Positions 1 to 8,064 of a stretch of DNA of 19,293 nt are shown here, one piece after another. Origin of the DNA: an uncultured Bacteroidales bacterium (GTDB lineage Bacteria > Bacteroidota > Bacteroidia > Bacteroidales > UBA932); assembly GCA_905236955.1 (NCBI GenBank), contig CAJOQW010000098.1:1-19293 (forward strand). The letters run 5' to 3'. A program made the translations under genes and the position numbers. Every line of letters begins with the position of its first letter. The first letter of the stretch is position 1. Under the pieces are notes generated by a model, which was given only the letters and a program-made list of their open reading frames with translations, had not been told where the DNA came from and did not search any database.

Positions 1-601
<601 letters not shown>

Positions 602-603
<2 letters not shown>

Positions 604-607
604 GGAG
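602..607 (+). promoter_or_regulatory. Shine-Dalgarno-like site before the REC/ATP-grasp gene
   Basis: AAGGAG overlaps the glmS stop codon and sits 8 nt before the ATG at 616. Clear Shine-Dalgarno sequences are uncommon in Bacteroidota, and this one supports 616 over the in-frame ATG at 646. Confidence 0.5.
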
Positions 608-615
608 ACCCTGCC

Positions 616-3525
616 ATGAACTCGAAATCCGACAGCAAGTCCTTGATGGCCAAACGTATCCGCAAGATACTCCTGGTCTGCAGCAATTACGACAACTTCG
701 CCCTTGAAGAGGACGGGCGGCTAGAAGAGCAGCTTGCCTCGGAGTATGCCGAACTCAACCTCAGCAATCCGCCTGCCATCACCAGGGCCGAGACACCTGA
801 AGAGGCTATCGAACGGGCAGGCGAGGATTTCGACCTGGTGATAGCCGTCTATAATATCGGCAGGATGGACATCATTGGCTTCGCCGCGCGCATGAAAGTT
901 GCGAATCCTGCCGCCCCGGTGGTGCTGCTTTCCTCTTACAGCGGGGAAATGGCGCGCCGTATAAGGAGACTGGACAGGACGAACATCGACTACATCTTCT
1001 GCTGGGACAACTCGACAGACCTTATCATAGCCATCATCAAGTTGATGGAGGACAGCCTCAATGCCGGGCATGACATCCTGGAATACGGTGTCCAGGCCAT
1101 CCTGCTGGTAGAAGACAGTGTCCGCTACTACAGCAGTTATCTTTCGCTCATTTACCGGCTTATGCTCGAACAGAACCGCGAGAGCATAAAGGACGCCCTG
1201 AATGAGACGGAACAAGCGCTGCGCAAGCGCTCCAGGCCGAAGTTGCTCCTGGCTACCAATTACGACGATGCGATAGACCTTTACCGGCGCTATGGGAAGA
1301 ATCTGCTCGGGGTCATCTCGGACATAGGCTTCGTAAGGCACAAGGGCGATGATTCTTCGACCGAAAAACTTGATGCCGGCGTGGATCTCTGCCGCATGAT
1401 AAGGGCTGAGAACCCGAAGATGCCTTTCCTCATGCAGAGTTCCCAGGAAAGCATGCGCCCGGTAGCGGAAGGCCTTAAGGCGGGATTCGTCCTCAAGCAG
1501 TCCCAGACTCTCCAACATGATGTCAGGGAGTATATCGGGGCCAATTTCGGGTTCGGCGACTTCGTAGTCACGGATCCCGACTCGGGCGAGGAAATTGCCA
1601 GGGCCAGCGACCTGCTCGGAGTGGAGAAATTGCTGCGCAACATCCCCCAGAGGGTGCTTGACAGCCTCATTTCCCGTAACTATCTCAGCAAGTGGCTGCT
1701 CGCCAGGGGTATCTTCGTGATAGGGAAGAAGATACAGGCCATGTCTCTCGCCGGCAACCCCGAGGCCGCTTCGATTTTCGCTTCCGAAATCCATGATTTC
1801 CGTATCAAGCAGGGACTCGGCGCAGTGGCGAAATATGTCCCGGAGAGTTACAACGATGCCATTCGGTTCGTCCGGCTGGGTGACGGTTCCCTGGGCGGAA
1901 AGGCCAGGGGGCTCGCTTTCCTCAACCATCTGCTGCAGAAATACGAACTCTACGACAAGTGGGAGGGCGTACGGATCCTCGTTCCCCGTTCCATGGTTAT
2001 CACTACTTCGTATTTCGTCCGTTTCGTCCTTGAAAACGGTCTCCAGTATGTCATCAACTCCAATCTCGACGATGCGGAACTGCTTTCGGAATTCGTTTCC
2101 GCGACCTTGCCCCAAGACTTGGTGGAAGCCCTGCGGAATTTCATAAGGTACTGCCGCCGTCCTCTCGCCATACGTTCTTCATCAAAATTGGAAGATTCTT
2201 ATTATCAGCCGTTTGCAGGGGTATATTCCACCTATATGATCCCTCGTACGGATGATGACGACCAACAGCTGCGCCTTCTGTCCAAGGCGATAAAGAGCGT
2301 CTATGCCAGCGTCTATTTCGGCTCGTCCCGTTCCTACATCCAGGCCTCCGGCAACGTAATCGCCGAGGAAGAGATGGCGATAGTCGTGCAGGAAGTATGC
2401 GGGACCTACGAAGGGAACTGGTATTTCCCTACCTTCTCGGGCGTTGCCCGCTCGCTGAATTTCTATCCCGTGGGTTATGAGAAAGCCGAAGACGGCATAG
2501 TCAAGCTGGCATACGGACTTGGGAAAGCCGTTGTCGATGGTGAGAAAGTCCTGCGTTTTTCTCCTTCCTGCCCGCACCAGACCCTGCAGATTTCGACCCC
2601 GGACCTGGCCATGCGCGATTCCCAGCAGGTCATGTATGCGCTCGACCTCCGTCCCGACAAGTTCAAGACCTCCGTCGACGACTCCGTCAACCTGGCCCGT
2701 CTTCCTATCGGGGAATGCAAGGGTTTTGCTTCGCTCAGGCATGTCGCTTCCACCTACGACCGCAACGACCGGAAACTTGTGGATTCCGCCTTCCCGGACG
2801 GCCCCAAGTATATAACTTTCGCACAGATACTGAAATACGACACATTCCCCCTTGCGGAGATAGTGCGCAGCCTGCTGGCGATAGCCCGGCAGGAAATGCG
2901 CTGTGAGGTGGAAATGGAATTTGCCGCCGAACTCTCTCCCGGGGCAGGAGACAGGGCCCTGTTCAACGTCCTGCAGATAAGGCCCATATCTACCGACAGC
3001 AAGGGAACGGAGGTGGACTGGGAGAAGATAGATACCAGCTCTGCGATCATCTTGTCGGAGAATGCCCTTGGAACGGGAATGATCGAGGGGGTCAGGGACA
3101 TCGTTTATCTCAAGAAAGAAGCCTTCGATCCCTTGAAGACCGTAGAAATGGCAGCCGAGATCGCGGCCTTGAACGAACGCATGTTGTCGGAAGAAACAGG
3201 ATATGTGCTGATAGGATACGGACGCTGGGGCACCTCAGTTCCCACCCTCGGCGTACCGGTGAAGTGGGGAGATATCTCAGAGGTCAAGGCCCTGGTGGAA
3301 TGCGAACTCCCCGGTTTCATGAGCGATCAGAGCCAGGGTACCCATTTCTTCCAGAACCTTACCGCCTTCGGCGTGGGTTATATGGGAGCCGATACCTTCG
3401 AACAGGCGCCCCTCGATTCCATGCCCTCATACGGGGAAGGGAAGTATTTCAGGCACGTCCGTTTCCCCGAACCCTTGTTCATATGTGTCGACGGACGCAA
3501 CTCCAGGGGGGTTATCTCAAAATAA
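616..3525 (+). CDS. Two-receiver / PPDK_N-type ATP-grasp protein (often annotated PEP synthase)
   Basis: A 969-residue cytosolic multidomain protein with no signal peptide. Residues about 15-148 resemble a receiver domain with a lost phosphosite (Val78 where Asp is expected). Residues about 160-305 form a second receiver with its key residues: acidic pair E166-D167, phosphoacceptor D236 in VISDIGF, S275/S276 and K294. Residues about 415-795 are the PEP/pyruvate-binding ATP-grasp (PPDK_N) fold: LGGKARG with K429, AIRSSSKLED at 518-527, and the closing VLQIRPI near 785-791. The last 170 residues (for example GYGRWG, QGTHFFQNL) match nothing I can name. The mobile phosphohistidine motif and the PEP-binding TIM barrel of true PEP synthase/PPDK are absent, so PEP synthesis is unlikely; a regulated phosphotransferase or ligase is a guess. 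The start at 616 has an AAGGAG (602-607) 8 nt upstream; ATG at 646 is an alternative. It follows glmS by 12 bp. Confidence 0.85.
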   Translation: MNSKSDSKSLMAKRIRKILLVCSNYDNFALEEDGRLEEQLASEYAELNLSNPPAITRAETPEEAIERAGEDFDLVIAVYNIGRMDIIGFAARMKVANPAAPVVLLSSYSGEMARRIRRLDRTNIDYIFCWDNSTDLIIAIIKLMEDSLNAGHDILEYGVQAILLVEDSVRYYSSYLSLIYRLMLEQNRESIKDALNETEQALRKRSRPKLLLATNYDDAIDLYRRYGKNLLGVISDIGFVRHKGDDSSTEKLDAGVDLCRMIRAENPKMPFLMQSSQESMRPVAEGLKAGFVLKQSQTLQHDVREYIGANFGFGDFVVTDPDSGEEIARASDLLGVEKLLRNIPQRVLDSLISRNYLSKWLLARGIFVIGKKIQAMSLAGNPEAASIFASEIHDFRIKQGLGAVAKYVPESYNDAIRFVRLGDGSLGGKARGLAFLNHLLQKYELYDKWEGVRILVPRSMVITTSYFVRFVLENGLQYVINSNLDDAELLSEFVSATLPQDLVEALRNFIRYCRRPLAIRSSSKLEDSYYQPFAGVYSTYMIPRTDDDDQQLRLLSKAIKSVYASVYFGSSRSYIQASGNVIAEEEMAIVVQEVCGTYEGNWYFPTFSGVARSLNFYPVGYEKAEDGIVKLAYGLGKAVVDGEKVLRFSPSCPHQTLQISTPDLAMRDSQQVMYALDLRPDKFKTSVDDSVNLARLPIGECKGFASLRHVASTYDRNDRKLVDSAFPDGPKYITFAQILKYDTFPLAEIVRSLLAIARQEMRCEVEMEFAAELSPGAGDRALFNVLQIRPISTDSKGTEVDWEKIDTSSAIILSENALGTGMIEGVRDIVYLKKEAFDPLKTVEMAAEIAALNERMLSEETGYVLIGYGRWGTSVPTLGVPVKWGDISEVKALVECELPGFMSDQSQGTHFFQNLTAFGVGYMGADTFEQAPLDSMPSYGEGKYFRHVRFPEPLFICVDGRNSRGVISK

Positions 3526-3530
3526 ATCGC

Positions 3531-3538
3531 TATTTTTG
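3531..3538 (+). promoter_or_regulatory. Bacteroidota-type -7 promoter box before glnS
   Basis: TATTTTTG fits the Bacteroidota sigma-ABfr -7 consensus TAnnTTTG and lies in the 36-bp gap before glnS, 23 nt before its ATG. No clear -33 TTG is seen at the usual spacing. If active, it would let glnS be transcribed apart from glmS and the ATP-grasp gene, with a very short leader. Confidence 0.4.
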
Positions 3539-3561
3539 CAGCATAGAGCACAACTTTTACC

Positions 3562-5217
3562 ATGGAAGAAGAAAAGAAGAATCTGAATTTCCTCGAAGAA
3601 ATAATAGAGGAGGACCTCAGGACAGGCAAGGTCGACGGCATCCTTACACGGTTCCCCCCGGAGCCCAACGGATATCTGCATCTCGGGCATGCCAAGAGTC
3701 TCTGCATCAATTTCGGCCTGGCTCAGAAATATGGAGGAAAGACAAATCTGCGGTACGATGACACCAACCCCACCAAGGAGGATACCGAGTTCGTGGACGC
3801 CATCAAGGAAGATATAAAATGGCTCGGGTTCAAGTGGGTGAAGGAACTCTATGCTTCCGATTACTTCGACCAGCTCTATCAATGGGCGGAAGAGATGATA
3901 ATCAAGGGCCTTGCCTATGTCGACGACCAGACCCAGGAAGAAATATCCGAGGGGCGCGGCACGGTGGAGACCCCCGGCAAGGAAAGTCCTTACAGGAACC
4001 GCACGCCTGAAGAGAATCTCAGGCTTTTCCGCGAAATGCGCGACGGCAAATACGCCGACGGCGAGAAAGTTCTCCGCGCGAAGATCGACATGGCTTCGCC
4101 CAACATGATGTTCCGGGATCCCATAATGTACCGTATCAAGCATGCCCGGCATCACCGTACCGGGGATAAATGGTGCATCTACCCGATGTACGACTATACC
4201 CATGGACAATGCGATTCCATCGAACATATAACCCACAGTATCTGCACGTTGGAGTTCGATGTGCACCGTCCGCTGTACGACTGGTACATCCAGACGCTCG
4301 GCATATATCCCAGCCACCAATACGAATTCGCCCGTCTGAACCTGACATATACGCTGATGAGCAAGCGCAAACTGCTCGAACTTGTCCAGAAGGGGATAGT
4401 TTCGGGCTGGGACGATCCGAGGATGCCCACGCTCTGCGGCGTAAGGCGGCGCGGCTATACCCCGGAGGCCATCAGGATGTTCTGCGACAAGATCGGCGTT
4501 TCAAAACGGGACCAGCTGATGGATATCCAGTTGCTCGAATGGTGCGTCCGCCAGGATCTCAATGCCCGGTCCAACCGTTATATGGTGGTCCAGGATCCTG
4601 TGAAGCTTACCATCACCAACTGGCCGGAGGGACAGGTCGAGTGGTTCGACTGCCCCCTTAATCCTGCGGATCCCGAGGGACCCTCGCGAAAGGTTCCTTT
4701 CACGGGCGGATTGTTCATCGAGCGGGCCGATTTCATGGAGGATGCCCCCAAGAAATTCTTCCGGCTGCGTCCGGGCGGCGAGGTGCGGTTGAAATACACT
4801 TACATCATCAAGTGCGACGAAGTGGTCAAGGATGAGTCCGGCAACGTGACTGAACTTCGTTGTTCGTACGACCCCTCCACCCGTCCTGGTGCGGGTGAGT
4901 GGCGCAGCGTGAAAGGAACGATACACTGGGTTTCTGCAGTTTATGCCAAGAAGATAACCCTGCGCAACTACGACCGCCTCTTCACCCTTGTCGACATGGG
5001 TCAGGTGCCCCAGGACAAGGATTACAAGGATTTCCTCAATCCCGATTCGCTGACTCTCGGTTGCGGTCTCGCCGAACCGGCCCTGCTCGACGACGCCTCG
5101 GGCATGGCGGTGCAGTTCGAGCGCACCGGCTATTATGTCAAGGATGCAGACAGCACTCCGGGGGAGCCCGTATTCAACAAGACGGTTTCCCTCAAGGACT
5201 CCTATAAACCGGAATGA
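3562..5217 (+). CDS. glnS: Glutaminyl-tRNA synthetase
   Basis: Class I aminoacyl-tRNA synthetase charging tRNA-Gln with glutamine. The length of 551 aa is close to the E. coli enzyme. Near the N-terminus is FPPEPNGYLHLGHAKS, holding the HIGH-type ATP motif (HLGH, residues 40-43) and the GlnRS/GluRS-type Pro-rich lead-in. The KMSKS counterpart is MSKRK at 266-270. The stretch LRYDDTNPTKED is typical of GlnRS, where GluRS has a related form. The C-terminal half carries the beta-barrel anticodon-binding region, ending near the stop with no YqeY-like extension. Its presence means this organism charges Gln directly rather than only through GatCAB transamidation. The ATG at 3562 follows an A-rich leader without a strong ribosome site. 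The barrel gene downstream starts 1 bp after the stop. Confidence 0.97.
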   Translation: MEEEKKNLNFLEEIIEEDLRTGKVDGILTRFPPEPNGYLHLGHAKSLCINFGLAQKYGGKTNLRYDDTNPTKEDTEFVDAIKEDIKWLGFKWVKELYASDYFDQLYQWAEEMIIKGLAYVDDQTQEEISEGRGTVETPGKESPYRNRTPEENLRLFREMRDGKYADGEKVLRAKIDMASPNMMFRDPIMYRIKHARHHRTGDKWCIYPMYDYTHGQCDSIEHITHSICTLEFDVHRPLYDWYIQTLGIYPSHQYEFARLNLTYTLMSKRKLLELVQKGIVSGWDDPRMPTLCGVRRRGYTPEAIRMFCDKIGVSKRDQLMDIQLLEWCVRQDLNARSNRYMVVQDPVKLTITNWPEGQVEWFDCPLNPADPEGPSRKVPFTGGLFIERADFMEDAPKKFFRLRPGGEVRLKYTYIIKCDEVVKDESGNVTELRCSYDPSTRPGAGEWRSVKGTIHWVSAVYAKKITLRNYDRLFTLVDMGQVPQDKDYKDFLNPDSLTLGCGLAEPALLDDASGMAVQFERTGYYVKDADSTPGEPVFNKTVSLKDSYKPE

Positions 5218-5218
5218 T

Positions 5219-5899
5219 ATGAAGAAAAGCATTGTCGCGATAGTCCTCACCCTGTGCTTCGCCTTCGGGGCCTTCGCACAGGGGCCGGCCGGTTACGGCG
5301 GGCGTTACGGCAGATATCCCCGCGGGGGATATCGTGACCGCGTCCCATCTTACCGCTCGCCCATGCCTGTGTCTTTCGGGACACGTATCGGATTGGATTA
5401 TTCTTCCGTCTTTTCAGAAGCGGCAGCCCTCGACGGGCGGAGTCCGGAGGGCAACTTCCTTTTCGGGTTTTCGCTGGGGATGCCCGTGACCCGCTCGCTC
5501 GATTTCGAATCCGGCCTGTATTATATCGGAAAGGGTGGCCGCAGCGGCAGCGGTGAGGCAAGATTCATGTATGACTTGAATTATCTGGAAATTCCCCTTG
5601 AGTTCCGTTACAATTATTTCGTCAGCCCCTACTTTGCCGTCAGGCCCTTGTTTGGCGTGTACGGTGCGGTAGGAGCAGGTGGCCAGATACGCAATTATCA
5701 ATCGCGGGACGCCTTCAGTTCTTATTCCGAGGGGTACTTCAGGCGGTTGGATGCGGGCTTCCGCTTCGGTTGCGGCCTTGCAGCATCGATAATCCGGCTC
5801 GACCTTGTGTACGACCTGGGGGTGGCCAACGTGGGCCAGGATATTTTCGACAAGACCCGTACGGGTTGTCTCATGCTGATGTTCGGTTTCGATTTCTGA
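5219..5899 (+). CDS. Small outer-membrane beta-barrel protein (PorT/OMP_b-brl-like)
   Basis: A 226-residue exported protein of unknown specific role. The start chosen is the ATG at 5219, because it begins a clean signal peptide (MKKSIVAIVLTLCFAFGAFA, then Q) and sits 1 bp after the glnS stop; an upstream in-frame ATG at 5135 lies inside glnS and would bury the signal. After the signal is a basic, Gly/Tyr/Arg-rich linker (GYGGRYGRYPRGGYRDR). The rest alternates hydrophobic and polar residues in beta-strand fashion, for example FESGLYYIGKGG and LEIPLEFRYNYF, and ends with an aromatic (FDF), the usual outer-membrane barrel sorting signal. The layout fits the PF13568-type 8-strand barrels common in Bacteroidota. 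Tight coupling to glnS suggests shared transcription, not shared function. Confidence 0.8.
   Translation: MKKSIVAIVLTLCFAFGAFAQGPAGYGGRYGRYPRGGYRDRVPSYRSPMPVSFGTRIGLDYSSVFSEAAALDGRSPEGNFLFGFSLGMPVTRSLDFESGLYYIGKGGRSGSGEARFMYDLNYLEIPLEFRYNYFVSPYFAVRPLFGVYGAVGAGGQIRNYQSRDAFSSYSEGYFRRLDAGFRFGCGLAASIIRLDLVYDLGVANVGQDIFDKTRTGCLMLMFGFDF
5313..5333. repeat. Perfect 9-bp inverted repeat inside the barrel gene
   Basis: GATATCCCC (5313-5321) and GGGGATATC (5325-5333) are exact reverse complements around a 3-base centre. It lies about 95 nt into the barrel coding region, within the Gly/Arg/Tyr-rich linker. The arms could form a stem in DNA or mRNA; no T-run follows, so it is not a terminator. Confidence 0.5.
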
Positions 5900-5905
5900 G
5901 GGAAA

Positions 5906-7072
5906 TCAAAGCAGATTGAGCAGTTTTGCGCGTGAAAGGAGGCAATCTCCCTTCGCGGCAGCGCTGCGCCCCAGTTTGCTGAAGCGGATTCTCGTGTCGA
6001 CGCTTACCTTGCTGAGTGACAGTTTGTTGACAGCAGTACGTATGGGAAGCATCAGGTAGTCCCTGCCGACGATGAGACGTCCGCCTATAATTACCAGGCC
6101 CGGGTTGAATACGTTGATGAGCCCGGCTATGCCGCGGCCGAGGGTGGCTCCGATTTCGCCTATCCCTTCAATGGCGAGGACGTCTTCGTTCTCGACTGCG
6201 TCCAGGACATTCTGGAGGGAGATATCCCCATTTTCGTGATAGAGTTTTGAAAGGGAAGACCTTCGTCCTTCCTTGAGGCGGTCCTTGATCCAGCGTGTCA
6301 GCGCCGAACCTGATGCGCCGGTCTCGAGGCAGCCGATCTTGCCGCAGCGGCAGATTATGTCGTTGTCCAGCATGGGGAAGTGCCCTATCTCGCCGGAGAA
6401 ACCGGATTTGCCGTAATAGAGGTGCCCGTCCAGTATCATGCCCATGCCCAGGCCCCAGCTGAGGTTGATGAAGAGCATGTCCGGCTCGGAGTCGCGCCCC
6501 ATGGACATATATTCGCCGTAGGTCATGGCCCTGGAATCGTTCTCTATGGTGACAGGAGTGTCGAGTTCGCGCTGGAAAATGTCCTTGAGGGGAATGTCGT
6601 CGCTCACGAAATACGACAGGCTGAACCCCTTCTCGGGGTTCACCCTTCCGGTCAGGCTTATCCCGACTCCCAGGATCTTTTCCCATGAGATTCCGGAATC
6701 GGAGACGGAATCCTTTATCTTGCGGCACATGCCCCTGAAGGATTCGGCATTGGCTTCGAGCACGTATGCTATGTCCTGTATGTAGAAACGGATTTCCCCT
6801 TTGAAGTCGGATATGGCGATGTGGAAGTGCTGGCGGGCGATATCAACCCCGACGAAATAACCGGCCTCGGGATTCAGGCCGTAGGTCGTCGGTCTGCGGC
6901 CTCCGCTGGTGCCGACCTTCCCGCAGTCTTGCAGGAAACCGTCATCGATCAGTTTCGCCACTATCTTTGTCGCGGTCGGGACGCTTATGGAAAGAGTCTT
7001 GCTGAAATCGGCTATACTGCAGGCACCTTTGCGTATGCATAATTTTATTATTTCCCGTTGCTCGCCGGTCAT
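5906..7072 (-). CDS. ROK-family transcriptional regulator (NagC/XylR type)
   Basis: A 388-residue regulator with an N-terminal winged helix-turn-helix (about residues 8-55, ADFSKTLSISVPTATKIVAK) joined to a ROK sugar-binding domain. The ROK zinc site is intact: H231 in GEIGH and C241, C243, C248 in CRCGKIGCLE. The sugar/catalytic Asp position is kept (END, D179). The N-terminal phosphate loop is degraded: GVDIARQHF instead of the DIGGT form of active kinases. This fits a sugar- or phosphosugar-responsive repressor rather than a glucokinase, though residual kinase activity cannot be excluded. The effector is not evident. The start at 7072 is the only ATG before an in-frame stop and lies just downstream of a good promoter. 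The gene is divergent from the HAMP/trkH operon and converges on the barrel gene with 6 bp between stops. Confidence 0.9.
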   Translation of the reverse strand: MTGEQREIIKLCIRKGACSIADFSKTLSISVPTATKIVAKLIDDGFLQDCGKVGTSGGRRPTTYGLNPEAGYFVGVDIARQHFHIAISDFKGEIRFYIQDIAYVLEANAESFRGMCRKIKDSVSDSGISWEKILGVGISLTGRVNPEKGFSLSYFVSDDIPLKDIFQRELDTPVTIENDSRAMTYGEYMSMGRDSEPDMLFINLSWGLGMGMILDGHLYYGKSGFSGEIGHFPMLDNDIICRCGKIGCLETGASGSALTRWIKDRLKEGRRSSLSKLYHENGDISLQNVLDAVENEDVLAIEGIGEIGATLGRGIAGLINVFNPGLVIIGGRLIVGRDYLMLPIRTAVNKLSLSKVSVDTRIRFSKLGRSAAAKGDCLLSRAKLLNLL

Positions 7073-7097
7073 CGTCTTGATTTTTATGTGATGTATG

Positions 7098-7129
7098 CAA
7101 ATTTACGAAAATTATTTAAATAATAACAA
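7098..7129 (-). promoter_or_regulatory. Promoter of the ROK regulator gene
   Basis: On the minus strand, TTG (7129-7127) is followed 21 nt later by TAAATTTG (7105-7098). This fits the Bacteroidota -33 TTG / -7 TAnnTTTG consensus and its usual spacing. Transcription would start about 15-20 nt before the ATG at 7072, giving a very short leader. Confidence 0.6.
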
Positions 7130-7138
7130 GTATTTTTT

Positions 7139-7157
7139 AAGAATCTTAAAAGATCTT
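7139..7157. promoter_or_regulatory. Imperfect inverted repeat between divergent promoters (possible operator)
   Basis: AAGAATCTT (7139-7147) and AAGATCTT (7150-7157) form an imperfect dyad, with one base of difference in arm length, midway between the -33 boxes of the two divergent promoters. The position suits an operator, perhaps for the ROK regulator itself, but the region is AT-rich and chance is possible. Confidence 0.25.
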
Positions 7158-7172
7158 CCGCTTTGACCCTGA

Positions 7173-7204
7173 TTGGTATTTATTGTAAATATTTTTTATC
7201 TTTG
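7173..7204 (+). promoter_or_regulatory. Promoter of the HAMP/trkH operon
   Basis: TTG (7173-7175), a 21-nt spacer, then TATCTTTG (7197-7204), matching the Bacteroidota -33/-7 consensus. The -7 box ends 20 nt before the ATG at 7225, and the leader is A-rich with no strong Shine-Dalgarno. It is the only evident promoter for the five-gene run that follows. Confidence 0.65.
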
Positions 7205-7224
7205 TTTTTTGAAAAATAACAGGA

Positions 7225-8064
7225 ATGAGGTCTGGAAACGTATTCGCACGCCTGAAGAACAGGAAGCTTTCCATCCGCTCCAAACTCTGGCTGAGTCTCG
7301 GGGCGATAGCCGTAGTGTTGCTCGTGTCCAGCATCATCTCGGTCATGGAGTACCGGGGCATGAGTTCCTATGTCTCGGGCATGGTGGCGAACGACATCTA
7401 CAGCGTCAATGTGGCCCAGCAGATGGCCGATGCCAGCGACGAATACAACCTGGCCATACTTTCCGTGGTAGGGGACGAGAGTTCCGTACGCATGCCGGAT
7501 TTCGACGAGAAGGCTTTCACCGACCGTTGCGACAGCCTGCGCGCATCCCTTTCTTCCAAGGCCGTCCTCCCTCTTGCGGATTCCGTCGAGTACTCGTTCG
7601 CGGCATACATGTTGACATCCCTGGAGCTCCAGGACGTCCTGTCGTCCGATTTCATCGATACCCGTTCCTGGTATTTCGAGAGGTTGCAGCCCCGATACAG
7701 GCGTTTCCGCGATGATATCGACAAGTTGGCGGAAGCCGTTTACATCGACCTCGAACAGAATTCCGAGACCTTCCAGAGCACTTTCTACCGCAGCATCATC
7801 CCTGGCATAGTTGCGGTTGCGGTCGGCCTGCTTCTCATCTTCCTGCTTATCTTCTACCTTAATGCATATTACGTCAGGCCCATCCGCAAGATGCGCGACT
7901 CCCTGAGCATGTACCGTTCGTACAATACCCCCTACAATTGCGATTTCCCGGGAGACGACGAACTTAAGGACCTCAACCAGGGTATCACCGACATGGCTGT
8001 TGAGAACCGCCAGCTGCGCAAGCGTATCACGGCCATCCGCAACAAGAGCAGCGAGGAACAATGA
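7225..8064 (+). CDS. Membrane sensor-like protein, periplasmic helical domain plus HAMP, no output domain
   Basis: A 279-residue inner-membrane protein shaped like the front half of a chemoreceptor or sensor kinase. A positively charged N-terminus leads into membrane segment 1 (about residues 22-41). Residues about 42-189 form a helical periplasmic domain, probably a four-helix bundle. Membrane segment 2 spans about 190-216, and residues 212-268 look like a HAMP domain, with conserved P219 in YVRPIRKM and the second-helix motif DDELKDL at 244-250. The chain then stops after a short polar tail: no histidine kinase, methyl-accepting or cyclase domain. Its ATG follows a good promoter. Its stop overlaps the trkH start (ATGA, 8061-8064), so it may modulate or stabilise the potassium transporter; that is inferred from context only. 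The ligand is unknown. Confidence 0.75.
   Translation: MRSGNVFARLKNRKLSIRSKLWLSLGAIAVVLLVSSIISVMEYRGMSSYVSGMVANDIYSVNVAQQMADASDEYNLAILSVVGDESSVRMPDFDEKAFTDRCDSLRASLSSKAVLPLADSVEYSFAAYMLTSLELQDVLSSDFIDTRSWYFERLQPRYRRFRDDIDKLAEAVYIDLEQNSETFQSTFYRSIIPGIVAVAVGLLLIFLLIFYLNAYYVRPIRKMRDSLSMYRSYNTPYNCDFPGDDELKDLNQGITDMAVENRQLRKRITAIRNKSSEEQ

Noticed and set aside
721..2115. Minus-strand open frame of 464 codons opposite the ATP-grasp gene
   Set aside because: The plus-strand protein has clear domains throughout. The antisense product has no motif or signal and no promoter.
616..3525. Annotation as a genuine phosphoenolpyruvate synthase (ppsA)
   Set aside because: The phosphohistidine motif and PEP-binding barrel cannot be found, so the name would overstate the function.
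5135..5218. Upstream start for the barrel gene
   Set aside because: It would lie within glnS and put 28 residues before a clean signal peptide; the ATG at 5219 is far better.
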